64,000 bases of DNA from Candidatus Omnitrophota bacterium (GCA_021735105.1 JAIPHS010000001.1:7828-71827), one strand, 5' to 3'. Counted from the first letter of the stretch, positions 16,907-25,598 are shown. Notes: generated from the sequence alone by a model not told the origin. Numbers and translations are program-made.

Positions 16907-18346
16907 ATGAAATTCGATACTTACCTAAAAAAAATTCCTCAAATAGATCAGATTTCAAAAATAGCGAAAAAATTAAAAATCAAGGTGTGGCTGGTAGGTG
17001 GTTTTCTAAGAGATAGCTATATTAAGGTATCCAAAGATTTAGTTGATTTTGATTTTTGCGTGGAAAAAGATATAAATTTATTTGTTGAAAAAGTAGCTAA
17101 AACTTTTGGGGCGAAGGTAATCGTATTAGATAAAAAAAGTTCTAGTTTCCGAATTGTCTTAAATAAAAATATAAAAAAATATAGCTACGATTTTATTTTG
17201 ATGCGTGGAAAAAACATAAAAAAAGATTTAGAACTAAGAGACTTTACGATTAATAGTTTAGCGCTGGATATAATTGAGCCAAGAAAAATTTTAGATTACC
17301 ATAAAGGAATTAATGACTTAAAAGATAAACGGATAAAATCCTTAGCAGAAGGGGTGATAGTCGATGATCCTTTGAGGATATTGAGAGGTTTTTCTTTTGC
17401 TGCAAACTATGAGTTTAAGATTGACCCACAAACTTTAAACTTTTTTTCTCGCTATAAAAAAAAGCTAAAAAATGTATCTTGTGAAAGAATTAATGAAGAG
17501 CTTTTTAAAATATTTAATTCCAAAAAGTCTTATAAAGTAATTAAAAAAATGGATAAAGTGAGAGTGATTGATGAAATTTTACCTTATGTTGAGAAGATGC
17601 GAAAAACTATACAAGGAGGGTTTCATCATTTGAATGTTTGGGGCCATTCAATCGAGACTTTAAAACAATTTGAGGTACTTTGTAAAAGAGAAACCAAAAA
17701 AGAAAACGAAGCTATTGATTTTTTTAATCAAAATTTATCCGGAAATCGAAAAAGATTTCAAATAATAAAATTAGCTTGTTTGCTTCATGATCTGGGGAAG
17801 CCCTTTGTGAAAAAAATAACTAAAGCCCGGACGATATTTCATGCTCACGAAAAAGCCGGCAGAGATATTTCTTCTCTTTTTGCTAAAAAAATACGGTTAG
17901 CAAAAGCTGAAAGAAAAGCGTTAGAGGAGATGGTATTTTGGCATCTTCGGCCCGGGTATTTGGCTGATCAAATTACGCCCAGTCGCAGGGCTGTTTACCG
18001 TTTTTTTCGTGATACACAAGAAGAGGGGGTGTCTATTATTTTTCTTTCTTTAGCTGATTGGAGAGCTACTTGCGGCCCATTGGCAGATTTAGGAAAAAGA
18101 AAACGCCATGAAAAAATAATGCTTAAGTTGATCAAAGACCATTTTATCGAAAAAAAGAAAAAACCTATGCCTAAAATCATAGATGGTTATGATCTTATGA
18201 AGCATTTTAAGATAAAAAGAGGCCCCTTGATCGGCCAAATTTTAAATAAAATTAAAGAACTTCAGGTTATGGGTAAAATAAGTAAAAAGTCAGAAGCCTT
18301 AGCGGCTGCAGAAAAGATTTATGCAAAAAAAGCAAAAAAGAAGTAG
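16907..18346 (+). CDS. Class II tRNA nucleotidyltransferase / poly(A) polymerase family protein with HD domain
   Basis: The head domain has the class II motif VGGFLRD (G31-D36) and catalytic carboxylates at about D47-x-D49 (VDFDF). It continues with ELRDFTINSLA near residue 109, DDPLRILRGF near 153 and CERINEELFKI near 192. An HD domain with LLHDLGKPF (H294, D295) follows. Such proteins add CCA, or only CC or only A, to tRNA 3' ends, and the HD domain brings phosphohydrolase activity in enzymes like E. coli Cca. A second family member without an HD domain occurs at 34917-36185, so the two may divide the work. Length 479. Which activity each has cannot be read from the sequence. Confidence 0.85.
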   Translation: MKFDTYLKKIPQIDQISKIAKKLKIKVWLVGGFLRDSYIKVSKDLVDFDFCVEKDINLFVEKVAKTFGAKVIVLDKKSSSFRIVLNKNIKKYSYDFILMRGKNIKKDLELRDFTINSLALDIIEPRKILDYHKGINDLKDKRIKSLAEGVIVDDPLRILRGFSFAANYEFKIDPQTLNFFSRYKKKLKNVSCERINEELFKIFNSKKSYKVIKKMDKVRVIDEILPYVEKMRKTIQGGFHHLNVWGHSIETLKQFEVLCKRETKKENEAIDFFNQNLSGNRKRFQIIKLACLLHDLGKPFVKKITKARTIFHAHEKAGRDISSLFAKKIRLAKAERKALEEMVFWHLRPGYLADQITPSRRAVYRFFRDTQEEGVSIIFLSLADWRATCGPLADLGKRKRHEKIMLKLIKDHFIEKKKKPMPKIIDGYDLMKHFKIKRGPLIGQILNKIKELQVMGKISKKSEALAAAEKIYAKKAKKK

Positions 18347-18353
18347 GTGTTTT

Positions 18354-19223
18354 GTGGAATTAGAAAATATAATTATAGATTTATCAAAAAGTTTTAAAAG
18401 AGATATCCAGTTAAAAAAAATAAAGGAGATTAATAACAATTTAGGTCAATTGAAAAAAAATCAGGCAGTATTGATAAAAAATAGTTATTTTAAAACTAAA
18501 TATATTGTTTTAATTAATTTTGATAATAAGCCTAAGCCGGAAGTTATTCGAGGAACTTTGGCAAATTGTTTTAAAAGAATTAGAGATAAGAATATTAATT
18601 CTGTTGCTTTTCTAACGGCTGGTTTTAAAAAGAATGTTAATGTTCGTATTTTTTCTAAGATAATTGCTCAAGAGCTTTTTCGCTTTGTAAGAAGTAAAAA
18701 AGAAATAATTTTAAAAAGAGTATCATTTATAACATATACTGAACAAAGTTATAAAATATTAAAAAAAAATATAATAGGATATCTGAATCATATAAAGGCT
18801 AATAGAGGGCCATTTCTTACTGTCGATGCTATTATTTGTTACAAAAAAGGAATAGTTTTAATAAAGAGAACAAATCCTCCTTTAGGCTGGGCTTTACCGG
18901 GGGGGTTTGTTGATTATGGCGAAAAACTAGAAAAAGCTGTTGCTCGGGAGGCTAAAGAAGAAACCGGTCTTGATTTTAAGGATGTAAAGCAGTTTAAGGT
19001 TTATTCAGATAATAAAAGAGATCCTCGTTTTCATACCGTTTCAGTAGTTTTTCTCGGCAAAGGCAAGGGAAGGCTCAAAGCAGCATCAGATGCAAAGGAT
19101 GCATCAGTTTTTATGATTAAGGGAAGGGATCCTCTGTTAAATTTACCGCCTAACATTGCTTTTGATCATAAAAAAATAATTAAAGATTATATAAAAGATA
19201 AAAGGCAAAAGAAAAAAGGCTAA
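18354..19223 (+). CDS. Nudix hydrolase with N-terminal truncated macro-like domain
   Basis: The C-terminal ~135 residues are a Nudix domain close to ADP-ribose pyrophosphatases: FLTVDAIICYKKGIVLIKR, then the Nudix box running from GGFVDYGEKLEKAV to REAKEETGL. The N-terminal ~140 residues resemble the second half of a macro domain. The segment QAVLIKNSYFKTKYIVLINF parallels the usual G-x-A-V-I-T-x-G-Y-x-L-x-A-K-Y-V-I-H strand, and INSVAFLTAG parallels I-x-S-I-A-F-P. The NPAN loop half is missing. The start is GTG 18354, just after the upstream stop; ATG 18321 would overlap the upstream gene by 26 bases. A role in ADP-ribose or nucleotide clean-up is inferred. Confidence 0.75.
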   Translation: MELENIIIDLSKSFKRDIQLKKIKEINNNLGQLKKNQAVLIKNSYFKTKYIVLINFDNKPKPEVIRGTLANCFKRIRDKNINSVAFLTAGFKKNVNVRIFSKIIAQELFRFVRSKKEIILKRVSFITYTEQSYKILKKNIIGYLNHIKANRGPFLTVDAIICYKKGIVLIKRTNPPLGWALPGGFVDYGEKLEKAVAREAKEETGLDFKDVKQFKVYSDNKRDPRFHTVSVVFLGKGKGRLKAASDAKDASVFMIKGRDPLLNLPPNIAFDHKKIIKDYIKDKRQKKKG

Positions 19224-19226
19224 ATT

Positions 19227-21308
19227 ATGAATAAAACACCTATACGCTATATTAAAGGGGTGGGGCCGCGCAAAGAAAAAGTATTTAATAATAAAGCAGG
19301 GGTTTATACTATTGAGGACCTTCTTTATTTATTCCCTTTTCGTTATGAAGATAGAACTAATTTCATAAATATCATAGATTTAAGAGAAAATAAACCAGCG
19401 GTAATTGAGGCAGAAGTGTTGGCTAGAAATTTAAAAAAATTTCCTTATTTTATCCGATCTCGAAAAATAAAAAGTATTTTTGAAGTTATTTTAGAAGATA
19501 AAACTGCTAAAATTAATTGTAAATGGTTTAATCAACCATATCTTAACGATTCTATTAAAGTAGGTCAAAAGTTAATTATCTATGGAAAACCTTCTCGTTA
19601 TAAAGGTAAATTACAGATAATTTCACCAAAGTTTGAACAGAGCGGCAACGATCAAAATTTAGAAGTTGGTAAAATTACATCTATTTATAGATTGCCGGCT
19701 GAATTTAGCCAAAGGTATATTAGAAAAACCATATTTTTTATTTTAAAAAATTATCATTCGCAAATTTCTGACCCAATTCCTTTTAGCATTAGAGATAAAC
19801 AAAATATTCCTAATATTGCAAAAAGTCTTAAGCAGATACATTTTCCCGATTCTTTAAAAGAGGCTGATTTAGCTAGGCAAAGGTTTATTTTTGAAGAATT
19901 ATTTATTTCACAAATTATGGTTTATTTGCGTAAGGCTAAACATCGCCTTCAAAAAGGCCCTGCCTTAAAAGTTGATAGAAAAGCGGTAGAGGAAATTAAA
20001 AAAGTTTTCTCTTTTCAATTAACTCAAGCTCAAAAAGAGGTTTTAACTAAAATTTTATCGGATTTAAGTAAAACCTATCCTATGCATAGGCTTTTGCAAG
20101 GAGATGTAGGTAGTGGAAAGACTGCTGTAGCTCTTTTTCCGATAATTTTATCTGCTTTGTCGTCTTGGCAGGTAGCTTTTATGGTTCCCACTGAAGTTTT
20201 AGCTTATCAGCATAAAAAGACAATTGATGATTTATTAAAGCAAGCCGGCCCTTCTTTAGCTAAATTAAGGGGTAAAGTGGATATATTGACATCATCATTG
20301 CCGGTGAAAGAAAAAAATGCTGTTTTACAAAAGTTAGCTAAAGAAGATTCATTGATTATAGTAGGGACTCATTCTTTGATTCAAAAGAACCTAAAATTTA
20401 AAAAATTAGGATTGGTGGTAATAGATGAGCAACATAAGTTTGGCGTAGCTCAAAGAACACTTTTACCTAAAAAAGGCCAACTTTTACCAAATTGTTTAGT
20501 AATGAGCGCCACACCAATTCCACGTAGCTTAGCTCTCTCTATTTATGGTGATCTTGATGCGTCAACTATTTATCAATTGCCTCCAAATCGAAGTAAGCCG
20601 GATACGATTGTTGTTAAAGAAGAAAAAAGAAGTTGGGTTTATGATTTAATTGAAGAAAAAATAAAACAGAAAAAACAGGTTTATATAGTTTATCCAATTA
20701 TTGACCAAAATGATGGCTTAGAGGTTAAATCGCTAAATCAGATGCATAAAAAAATAAAGAAAAGATTTTCAAAGTTTTCAATAGGGATATTCCATGGCCG
20801 GTTAAAAAATCAAGATAAATTAACAGTAATTGATAAGTTCAATAAAGCTAAAATTGATATTCTTATCTCTACAAATGTAGTAGAGGTTGGCCTTGACATT
20901 AAAAATGCTACGACTATGGTAGTAGAAAGCCCGCAAAAATTTGGCTTATCCCAGTTACATCAATTACGCGGCAGGATTAGAAGATCTAGCCAAAAAGCTA
21001 CTTTTATTTTAATTTATAGGGAAAGTATTTCTCAAGAGGCTAAAAAGAGATTAGAGATAATAGAAAAAGAAAGTGATGGTTTTAAAATAGCTGAAGCAGA
21101 CCTAAAGCTGCGCGGGCCGGGAGATTTTTTTGGACAGCTTCAACACGGATTACCTAATTTGAAGATAGCGGAACCTCTAAGAGATTTAAAGATTTTAAAA
21201 CAGGCACGGATTTTTGCCAGAGAAGTTGTAAAAAAAGATACTTATTTGGCCCAATCCGGATTTAAACCATTAAGGGGCTATCTTGGTGATAAAAAATGCA
21301 AGTTTTAG
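19227..21308 (+). CDS. recG: ATP-dependent DNA helicase RecG
   Basis: RecG remodels stalled forks and branched DNA. The N-terminal wedge/OB region covers about residues 1-200 (GVGPRKEKVF at the start). The superfamily 2 helicase core follows: RLLQGDVGSGKTAVAL (Walker A), VVIDEQHKFGVAQR (DEQH box), VMSATPIPRSLAL (motif III), and ISTNVVEVGLDIKNAT and QLRGRIRRSSQ in the second RecA domain. At 693 residues it is full length. The gene starts 3 bases after the Nudix stop and overlaps rsmD by 13 bases, indicating tight co-transcription. Confidence 0.96.
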   Translation: MNKTPIRYIKGVGPRKEKVFNNKAGVYTIEDLLYLFPFRYEDRTNFINIIDLRENKPAVIEAEVLARNLKKFPYFIRSRKIKSIFEVILEDKTAKINCKWFNQPYLNDSIKVGQKLIIYGKPSRYKGKLQIISPKFEQSGNDQNLEVGKITSIYRLPAEFSQRYIRKTIFFILKNYHSQISDPIPFSIRDKQNIPNIAKSLKQIHFPDSLKEADLARQRFIFEELFISQIMVYLRKAKHRLQKGPALKVDRKAVEEIKKVFSFQLTQAQKEVLTKILSDLSKTYPMHRLLQGDVGSGKTAVALFPIILSALSSWQVAFMVPTEVLAYQHKKTIDDLLKQAGPSLAKLRGKVDILTSSLPVKEKNAVLQKLAKEDSLIIVGTHSLIQKNLKFKKLGLVVIDEQHKFGVAQRTLLPKKGQLLPNCLVMSATPIPRSLALSIYGDLDASTIYQLPPNRSKPDTIVVKEEKRSWVYDLIEEKIKQKKQVYIVYPIIDQNDGLEVKSLNQMHKKIKKRFSKFSIGIFHGRLKNQDKLTVIDKFNKAKIDILISTNVVEVGLDIKNATTMVVESPQKFGLSQLHQLRGRIRRSSQKATFILIYRESISQEAKKRLEIIEKESDGFKIAEADLKLRGPGDFFGQLQHGLPNLKIAEPLRDLKILKQARIFAREVVKKDTYLAQSGFKPLRGYLGDKKCKF

Positions 21309-21838
21309 GAGGAAAATTAAAAGGAAGAAAAATTAAAATCCCGGCTCAGATAAGGCCGGTCTCTCAGCGGATAAAGAAAGGTTGTTTTGATATAATATTT
21401 GATTTGGTTGAGGCCAAGACAGTTTTAGATCTTTACGCCGGTAGTGGTTCTTTGGGTATAGAAGCTTTATCTCGAGGCGCAGAGCGGGCTGTTTTTGTAG
21501 ATAAGGATAAAGCTAGCATAAAATCTATAAAGAGCAATATTAATAGCTTAAAATTAAATAAATCTGCTGAAATTTATTGCAAAGAAAGCTCTTTAGCTAT
21601 AAAATATTTATGGAGAAAAAAAGCTTTTTTTGATCTTATTTTTCTTGATCCGCCTTATTACAAAGGCTTGCTTATAAAGAGCTTGCAACTGCTGGAAAGT
21701 TATGATATATTAGCCCGTTCTAGTTACTTAATTTGTTTTTGTTATGAAAATGACCAATATGCGCAAAAATATAAAAGTTTTTCCTTAGATTTGAAAAGAA
21801 ACTACGGCCAATCTAGTCTGCTTATATACAAAAAGTAA
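21296..21838 (+). CDS. rsmD: 16S rRNA (guanine966-N2)-methyltransferase RsmD
   Basis: RsmD methylates G966 of 16S rRNA using SAM. The start QVLGGKLKGRKI, the RPVSQRIKKGCFDII segment, the SAM motif VLDLYAGSGSLGIEALSRGA (about residues 45-64) and the catalytic LIFLDPPYYKG (DPPY) are diagnostic. Length 180 is typical. rsmD followed by coaD and rpmF is a very common bacterial arrangement, supporting the call. It overlaps the end of recG by 13 bases and is followed by coaD after 3 bases. Confidence 0.95.
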   Translation: MQVLGGKLKGRKIKIPAQIRPVSQRIKKGCFDIIFDLVEAKTVLDLYAGSGSLGIEALSRGAERAVFVDKDKASIKSIKSNINSLKLNKSAEIYCKESSLAIKYLWRKKAFFDLIFLDPPYYKGLLIKSLQLLESYDILARSSYLICFCYENDQYAQKYKSFSLDLKRNYGQSSLLIYKK

Positions 21839-21841
21839 ATA

Positions 21842-22336
21842 ATGAAAAAAGTTATTTATCCAGGGACATTTGATCCAATTACCAACGGTCATCTTGATAT
21901 AATAAATAGAGTCAATACTTTATCAGATAGTTTAGTGGTTGCGGTGGCTAAAAATCCAACTAAAGACTGTTTTTTTTCCTATGATCAGCGCCTAGATTTA
22001 GTAAAAAAAGTAACTAAAAGCATAAAAGGCATAGCAGTTTTAGGGTTTGACGGATTGGTTATTGATTTTGCCTGTCAGAATAAAGCCAATGCAATCATTA
22101 GAGGATTAAGGACGATGTCAGATTTTGAATATGAGTTTAAAATGGCATTAACTAACAAAAGCCTAGCTCCAGGCATTGAGACATTGTTTTTGATGACTCA
22201 TCCCCAATATTCTTTTATTTCTTCTCATTTGATTAAAGAAGTTGCTTTATTAGGAGGGGATCTGAATAAATTTTTACCTGAGCCGGTATTGTCGGCAGTG
22301 AATGATAAAATTAATGAAAATTATGGAGGTAAATAA
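21842..22336 (+). CDS. coaD: Phosphopantetheine adenylyltransferase CoaD
   Basis: CoaD transfers AMP to 4'-phosphopantetheine, giving dephospho-CoA, the penultimate step of CoA synthesis. The nucleotidyltransferase motif YPGTFDPITNGHLDII (T/H-x-G-H type, His17) opens the protein. IIRGLRTMSDFEYEF and the late motif YSFISSHLIKEVALLGGD are family-specific. Length 164 is standard. The stop codon shares its last A with the rpmF ATG. CoA made here feeds the acyl carrier protein and fatty acid genes just downstream. Confidence 0.97.
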   Translation: MKKVIYPGTFDPITNGHLDIINRVNTLSDSLVVAVAKNPTKDCFFSYDQRLDLVKKVTKSIKGIAVLGFDGLVIDFACQNKANAIIRGLRTMSDFEYEFKMALTNKSLAPGIETLFLMTHPQYSFISSHLIKEVALLGGDLNKFLPEPVLSAVNDKINENYGGK

Positions 22337-22545
22337 TGGCACACCCGAAACGAAAACACTCCCATGCACGAACTCATAAAAAAAGAACACATCAAAAAAT
22401 ACATTCTCCCTCGCTGGTAAAATGTAGTCAGTGTAAGAAATTTAAACCTAAAAGCATGGTCTGTCCTTTTTGCGGTTATTACAAAAATAAAGAAATCATA
22501 AAAATAGAGCCAAAAGAAAATAAAAAGAAAAAAAGACAAGGTTAA
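22336..22545 (+). CDS. rpmF: 50S ribosomal protein L32
   Basis: L32 is a small protein of the large subunit. The basic N-terminus MAHPKRKHSHARTHKKR is typical and the zinc-binding C+ form is present: C30-x2-C33 and C43-x2-C46. Length of 69 is slightly longer than usual because of a Lys-rich tail. The ATG overlaps the coaD TAA by one base, and GGAGG lies five bases before. rpmF directly before plsX is a widespread arrangement linking ribosome and membrane lipid synthesis. Confidence 0.96.
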   Translation: MAHPKRKHSHARTHKKRTHQKIHSPSLVKCSQCKKFKPKSMVCPFCGYYKNKEIIKIEPKENKKKKRQG

Positions 22546-22548
22546 TTT

Positions 22549-23574
22549 ATGGCTAAGTTTAAGATAGGGATAGATGCATCCGGTGGAGACCTTGCGCCTT
22601 TAGAGATTGTTAAAGGGGCTATTCTGGCTAAAAAGGAGATAGATCAAGAATTAGTCTTGATTGGCGATAAGGAAAAAATAAGAAAAGAACTTAAAAAATA
22701 TAAGGTAGATTTTGCTATTGTTGATGCTCCAGAAAAAATTAATATGGCTGAGGCCCCGGTTTCTGCAGTAAGAAAAAAAAGAAACTCTTCAATAGTTGTA
22801 GGCTGTAAGCTTCTTAAAAAAAGAGAAATTGATGCTTTTGTCTCTTGCGGCAACACTGGTGCTGTAGTTTGTGCTTCAGCTTTAATTTTAAAGTTTATCG
22901 AGGGGGTAGAGCGCCCCGGTATAGCTTTAATGTTTCCTACCCAAAAAGGTGTTTCTTTGCTTATCGATGCGGGAGCTAACATTGATTGTAAACCGATTCA
23001 TCTTCTCCAATATGGAGTGATGGCCTCTGTTTATTATAGTACCGTTTTAGAAAAAGAAAGGCCTACGGTAGGCCTTCTTAATATTGGCGAAGAAGCTTCT
23101 AAAGGCCTTGAGGTATTAAAAAATACGCATAAACTTTTTGAACTTTCATCTTTAAATTTTTCTGGTAATATAGAGGCTAAAAGCATTCTTTCAGGAAGTT
23201 CTGATTGTATTGTTTGTGATGGTTTTGTTGGTAATATTGCCTTAAAAGTTCTTGAAGGAAGCACCGAGGCAATGGGCAAACTTTTTATTGAGTTTATGAA
23301 AAAGAGCCTGCCGGGCCGGTTAGGGCTTTTGTTGGCAAAAGGAAATCTTAAAAAACTTAAAGAATCAATAGATTATTCTGAATATGGGGGTGCACCTCTT
23401 TTGGGCGTAGATGGAGCGGTAATTATTGGCCACGGGAGGTCTGATGCTAAAGCTGTAAAGAATGCAATCGGAGCAGCAGCTAGGGAATTAAAGAGAAAAC
23501 TTAACGAAAGGATAAAGGAAAAAATAAATGAAACCTGTCAAGATAGTAGGATTAGGCAAATACTTGCCGCCTAA
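22549..23574 (+). CDS. plsX: Phosphate acyltransferase PlsX
   Basis: PlsX makes acyl-phosphate from acyl-ACP for the PlsXY route to phosphatidic acid. Family segments seen are IGIDASGGDLAPLEIVKGA at the start, VSCGNTGAVVCASALIL near residue 99, LLIDAGANIDCKP near 141, LLNIGEEASKG near 176 and EYGGAPLLGVDGAVIIGHG near 284. Length 341 is typical. Its 3' end overlaps the fabH start by 47 bases in another frame, so the last ~15 residues are probably constrained by, or incidental to, fabH. Confidence 0.95.
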   Translation: MAKFKIGIDASGGDLAPLEIVKGAILAKKEIDQELVLIGDKEKIRKELKKYKVDFAIVDAPEKINMAEAPVSAVRKKRNSSIVVGCKLLKKREIDAFVSCGNTGAVVCASALILKFIEGVERPGIALMFPTQKGVSLLIDAGANIDCKPIHLLQYGVMASVYYSTVLEKERPTVGLLNIGEEASKGLEVLKNTHKLFELSSLNFSGNIEAKSILSGSSDCIVCDGFVGNIALKVLEGSTEAMGKLFIEFMKKSLPGRLGLLLAKGNLKKLKESIDYSEYGGAPLLGVDGAVIIGHGRSDAKAVKNAIGAAARELKRKLNERIKEKINETCQDSRIRQILAA

Positions 23575-24505
23575 AAAACTAACAAATTCTGATCTAGAAA
23601 AAATAGTAGATACTTCTGATGAGTGGATTACAACTCGTACCGGCATAAAAGAAAGAAGAATTGCTAAAGGTATGTCTTCTTCAGAACTTGCTCATAAAGC
23701 ATCTAAGCAAGCTTTAAAAAATGCGGGTTTAGGTGCTGATGACTTAGATTTAATAATAGTTGCTACAATTACTCCTGATAATTTTTTTCCTTCTACTGCT
23801 TGTCGATTGCAAAGTTTGCTTAAAGCTAAAAAAGCAGCTGCTTTTGATATTTCTGCCGCTTGTTCGGGATTTGTTTATGGATTGACCTGTGCTTGGCAGA
23901 TGATTGGGGCAGGATTATATAAAAATGTTTTAGTAGTAGGCAGTGAGGTTCTTTCTTCGGTCACTGATTGGCAGGATCGCTCTACTTGTGTTCTCTTTGG
24001 TGACGGAGCCGGAGCCGCGGTATTGACCGCGGCAGATCAAAAAAGCTTTTTAAGTTCGCATCTAGGCGCCGATGGCTCACGTGCGGATCTTTTAAATATT
24101 CCGGCCGGTGGTTCTCGGATGCCAACCTCACATCAGACAATTGACGATAAACTTCATTGTATAAAGATGAAGGGTAATGAATTATTTAGAGTGGCTGTTA
24201 GGGTTATGGTAGATTCTGCTAAAGTTGCTTTAGCAGAAGCAGGGCTTAAAGCTGACGATCTAGATATGCTAGTTCCGCATCAGGCGAATAAAAGGATAGT
24301 AGATGCCGTAGTTAAAACCTTGAAAATAAAAGATAAGGTATATTTTAATCTTTCTCGCTATGGAAATATGTCATCTGCTTCTTGTGCTGTAGCTCTTTGT
24401 GAAGCCTGTCAGGAGTCAAAGATAAAAAAAGGAGATATCGTTGTTTTAGATACCTTTGGGGGCGGGCTTGTTTGGGGAAGTTGTGTGATCAAATGGGCAT
24501 TGTAG
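23528..24505 (+). CDS. fabH: 3-oxoacyl-ACP synthase III FabH
   Basis: FabH starts type II fatty acid synthesis by condensing an acyl-CoA with malonyl-ACP. The Cys-His-Asn triad is complete: C112 (SAACSGF), H251 (VPHQANKR) and N280 (RYGNMSSA). The N-terminus MKPVKIVGLGKYLPPKKLTN matches the family, so ATG 23528 is the correct start even though it overlaps plsX by 47 bases; AAAGGA lies upstream. Length 325. After it comes a 162-base gap filled with repeats rather than a promoter of clear quality. Confidence 0.96.
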   Translation: MKPVKIVGLGKYLPPKKLTNSDLEKIVDTSDEWITTRTGIKERRIAKGMSSSELAHKASKQALKNAGLGADDLDLIIVATITPDNFFPSTACRLQSLLKAKKAAAFDISAACSGFVYGLTCAWQMIGAGLYKNVLVVGSEVLSSVTDWQDRSTCVLFGDGAGAAVLTAADQKSFLSSHLGADGSRADLLNIPAGGSRMPTSHQTIDDKLHCIKMKGNELFRVAVRVMVDSAKVALAEAGLKADDLDMLVPHQANKRIVDAVVKTLKIKDKVYFNLSRYGNMSSASCAVALCEACQESKIKKGDIVVLDTFGGGLVWGSCVIKWAL

Positions 24506-24523
24506 ATGGTGAGCGGTTAATTG

Positions 24524-24537
24524 GTGAGTAGTGAGTA
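24524..24537. repeat. Two heptad units flanking CGAAT copy 2
   Basis: Two GTGAGTA units run directly into the left end of the second CGAAT element. A GGTTAATTGG just before (24515-24524) is the inverse of CCAATTAACC just after the element, giving an outer pair of arms around it. Confidence 0.5.
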
Positions 24538-24623
24538 ATCAACGAATTTACTAATCTGTACGAATATACGAATTTAATAAGTTCCTATTCGCAAATTCGT
24601 AATTAATTCGTACATTCATTGAT
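24538..24623. repeat. CGAAT-rich palindromic element, copy 2 (86 bp)
   Basis: It begins ATCAACGAAT and ends ATTCATTGAT (one mismatch from the perfect inverse). The left half carries ACTAATCTGTACGAATATAC and the right half ATTCGTAATTAATTCGTAC, aligned with copies at 14508 and 61381. It occupies the fabH-fabD gap. Confidence 0.85.
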
Positions 24624-24626
24624 GGT

Positions 24627-24666
24627 AACCAATTAACCAATTGACCAATTAACTAATTAACTAATT
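24627..24666. repeat. Five octamer repeats directly upstream of the fabD ATG
   Basis: AACCAATT, AACCAATT, GACCAATT, AACTAATT and AACTAATT follow one another without gaps and end one base before ATG 24668. They occupy the place where a ribosome binding site would be, and no Shine-Dalgarno is present. Confidence 0.8.
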
Positions 24667-24667
24667 T

Positions 24668-25579
24668 ATGGGTAAGAAAGCGATAATATTTCCGGGGCAA
24701 GGATCTCAATATCCTCAGATGGGTTTGAGTTTATACCAAAACTTTCAAGAAGCAAAGAAAGTTTTTGATCTAGTTGAACGGATTTCCGGAATTAAAATTT
24801 CAGAAGCTATATTTAGCGGAGATTCCTCTCAGCTTAAAGATACAGCTATTCAACAATTGGCTATTTTAGCAGTTAGTTTAGCAGCTTATGAGCTGTCAAA
24901 GCCTCATTTGGGGGATGTTGAATTTGTTTTAGGGTTAAGCTTGGGTGAATATAGTTGTCTTTATGCCGGAGGAGTTCTTTGCTTAGAAGATCTTATTTTA
25001 TTGGTTAAAGCAAGGGGCCAAGCTATGCAGAAAGCAGCTAAGGTTAACCCTTCTTCTATGTTTGCCGTTATTGGAGCCAATCGGGGTGATTTAGAGCCAA
25101 AACAAAGAGATTTAGATTTTTATATTTCTAACATGAATGCTCCTTCTCAAATTGTTATTTCTACAAAAAAAAAGAATAAAAACGAATTAAAAAATAAATT
25201 AGAAAAAGAAGGGTTAAGGGTAATAGAGCTTAAAGTTTCTGGAGGTTTTCACTCTCCTTTTATGGAACCAGCCAGAGAAGAACTTAAAAAAGTTGTTGCC
25301 GATTTTGAATTTTCTGACGCACATATTCCTATTATAAGCAATGTAACCGCCAGTCAAGATATTAAGTCTGAAAAAATAAAAGAAAATTTACTTAAGCAAT
25401 TAGTCAGTCCTGTGTTATGGATGGATTCAATAAAATATTTATCAAAAAAAGGTATAAATAATTTCTATGAAGTTGGCCCTTCAAAGGTATTAAAAGGGCT
25501 CTTAAGGAAGATAGACAGAGATTTAAAAGTTATCAATATCGAGAAGAAGGAAGATTTAGAGAAAATAATTGATAATTGA
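24668..25579 (+). CDS. fabD: Malonyl-CoA:ACP transacylase FabD
   Basis: FabD loads malonate from CoA onto ACP. FPGQGSQYPQMG at the N-terminus supplies the oxyanion Gln11, S91 in GLSLGEYS is the nucleophile, and H195 in GGFHSPFM completes the dyad. The residue before Ser is Leu rather than the usual His (GHSLGE); I recall GLSLGEY in other phyla, so activity is expected. Length 303. The ATG is preceded by an octamer repeat and no Shine-Dalgarno. The last codons (KIIDN and TGA stop) lie inside a GATAATT heptad array. Confidence 0.95.
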   Translation: MGKKAIIFPGQGSQYPQMGLSLYQNFQEAKKVFDLVERISGIKISEAIFSGDSSQLKDTAIQQLAILAVSLAAYELSKPHLGDVEFVLGLSLGEYSCLYAGGVLCLEDLILLVKARGQAMQKAAKVNPSSMFAVIGANRGDLEPKQRDLDFYISNMNAPSQIVISTKKKNKNELKNKLEKEGLRVIELKVSGGFHSPFMEPAREELKKVVADFEFSDAHIPIISNVTASQDIKSEKIKENLLKQLVSPVLWMDSIKYLSKKGINNFYEVGPSKVLKGLLRKIDRDLKVINIEKKEDLEKIIDN

Positions 25580-25598
25580 TAATTGATAATTGATAATT
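25564..25598. repeat. GATAATT heptad array across the fabD stop
   Basis: One imperfect unit (AATAATT) and four perfect GATAATT units cover the last five codons and the stop of fabD. Every frame of this repeat meets TGA or TAA, so it always terminates translation. A partial inverse, ATTATCAATTAT, follows at about 25645-25656. Confidence 0.8.

Noticed and set aside
22644..22982. 112-residue open frame on the minus strand
   Set aside because: It lies entirely inside plsX, matches no family, has no good start site and is explained as an antisense shadow of a conserved gene. The same holds for other minus-strand frames such as 12746-13051, 42416-42721, 54880-55227 and 62912-63265.
24524..24666. 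Possible CRISPR-like array between fabH and fabD
   Set aside because: Repeat units are 7-8 bases without unique spacers, so this is tandem and palindromic repeat DNA, not CRISPR.
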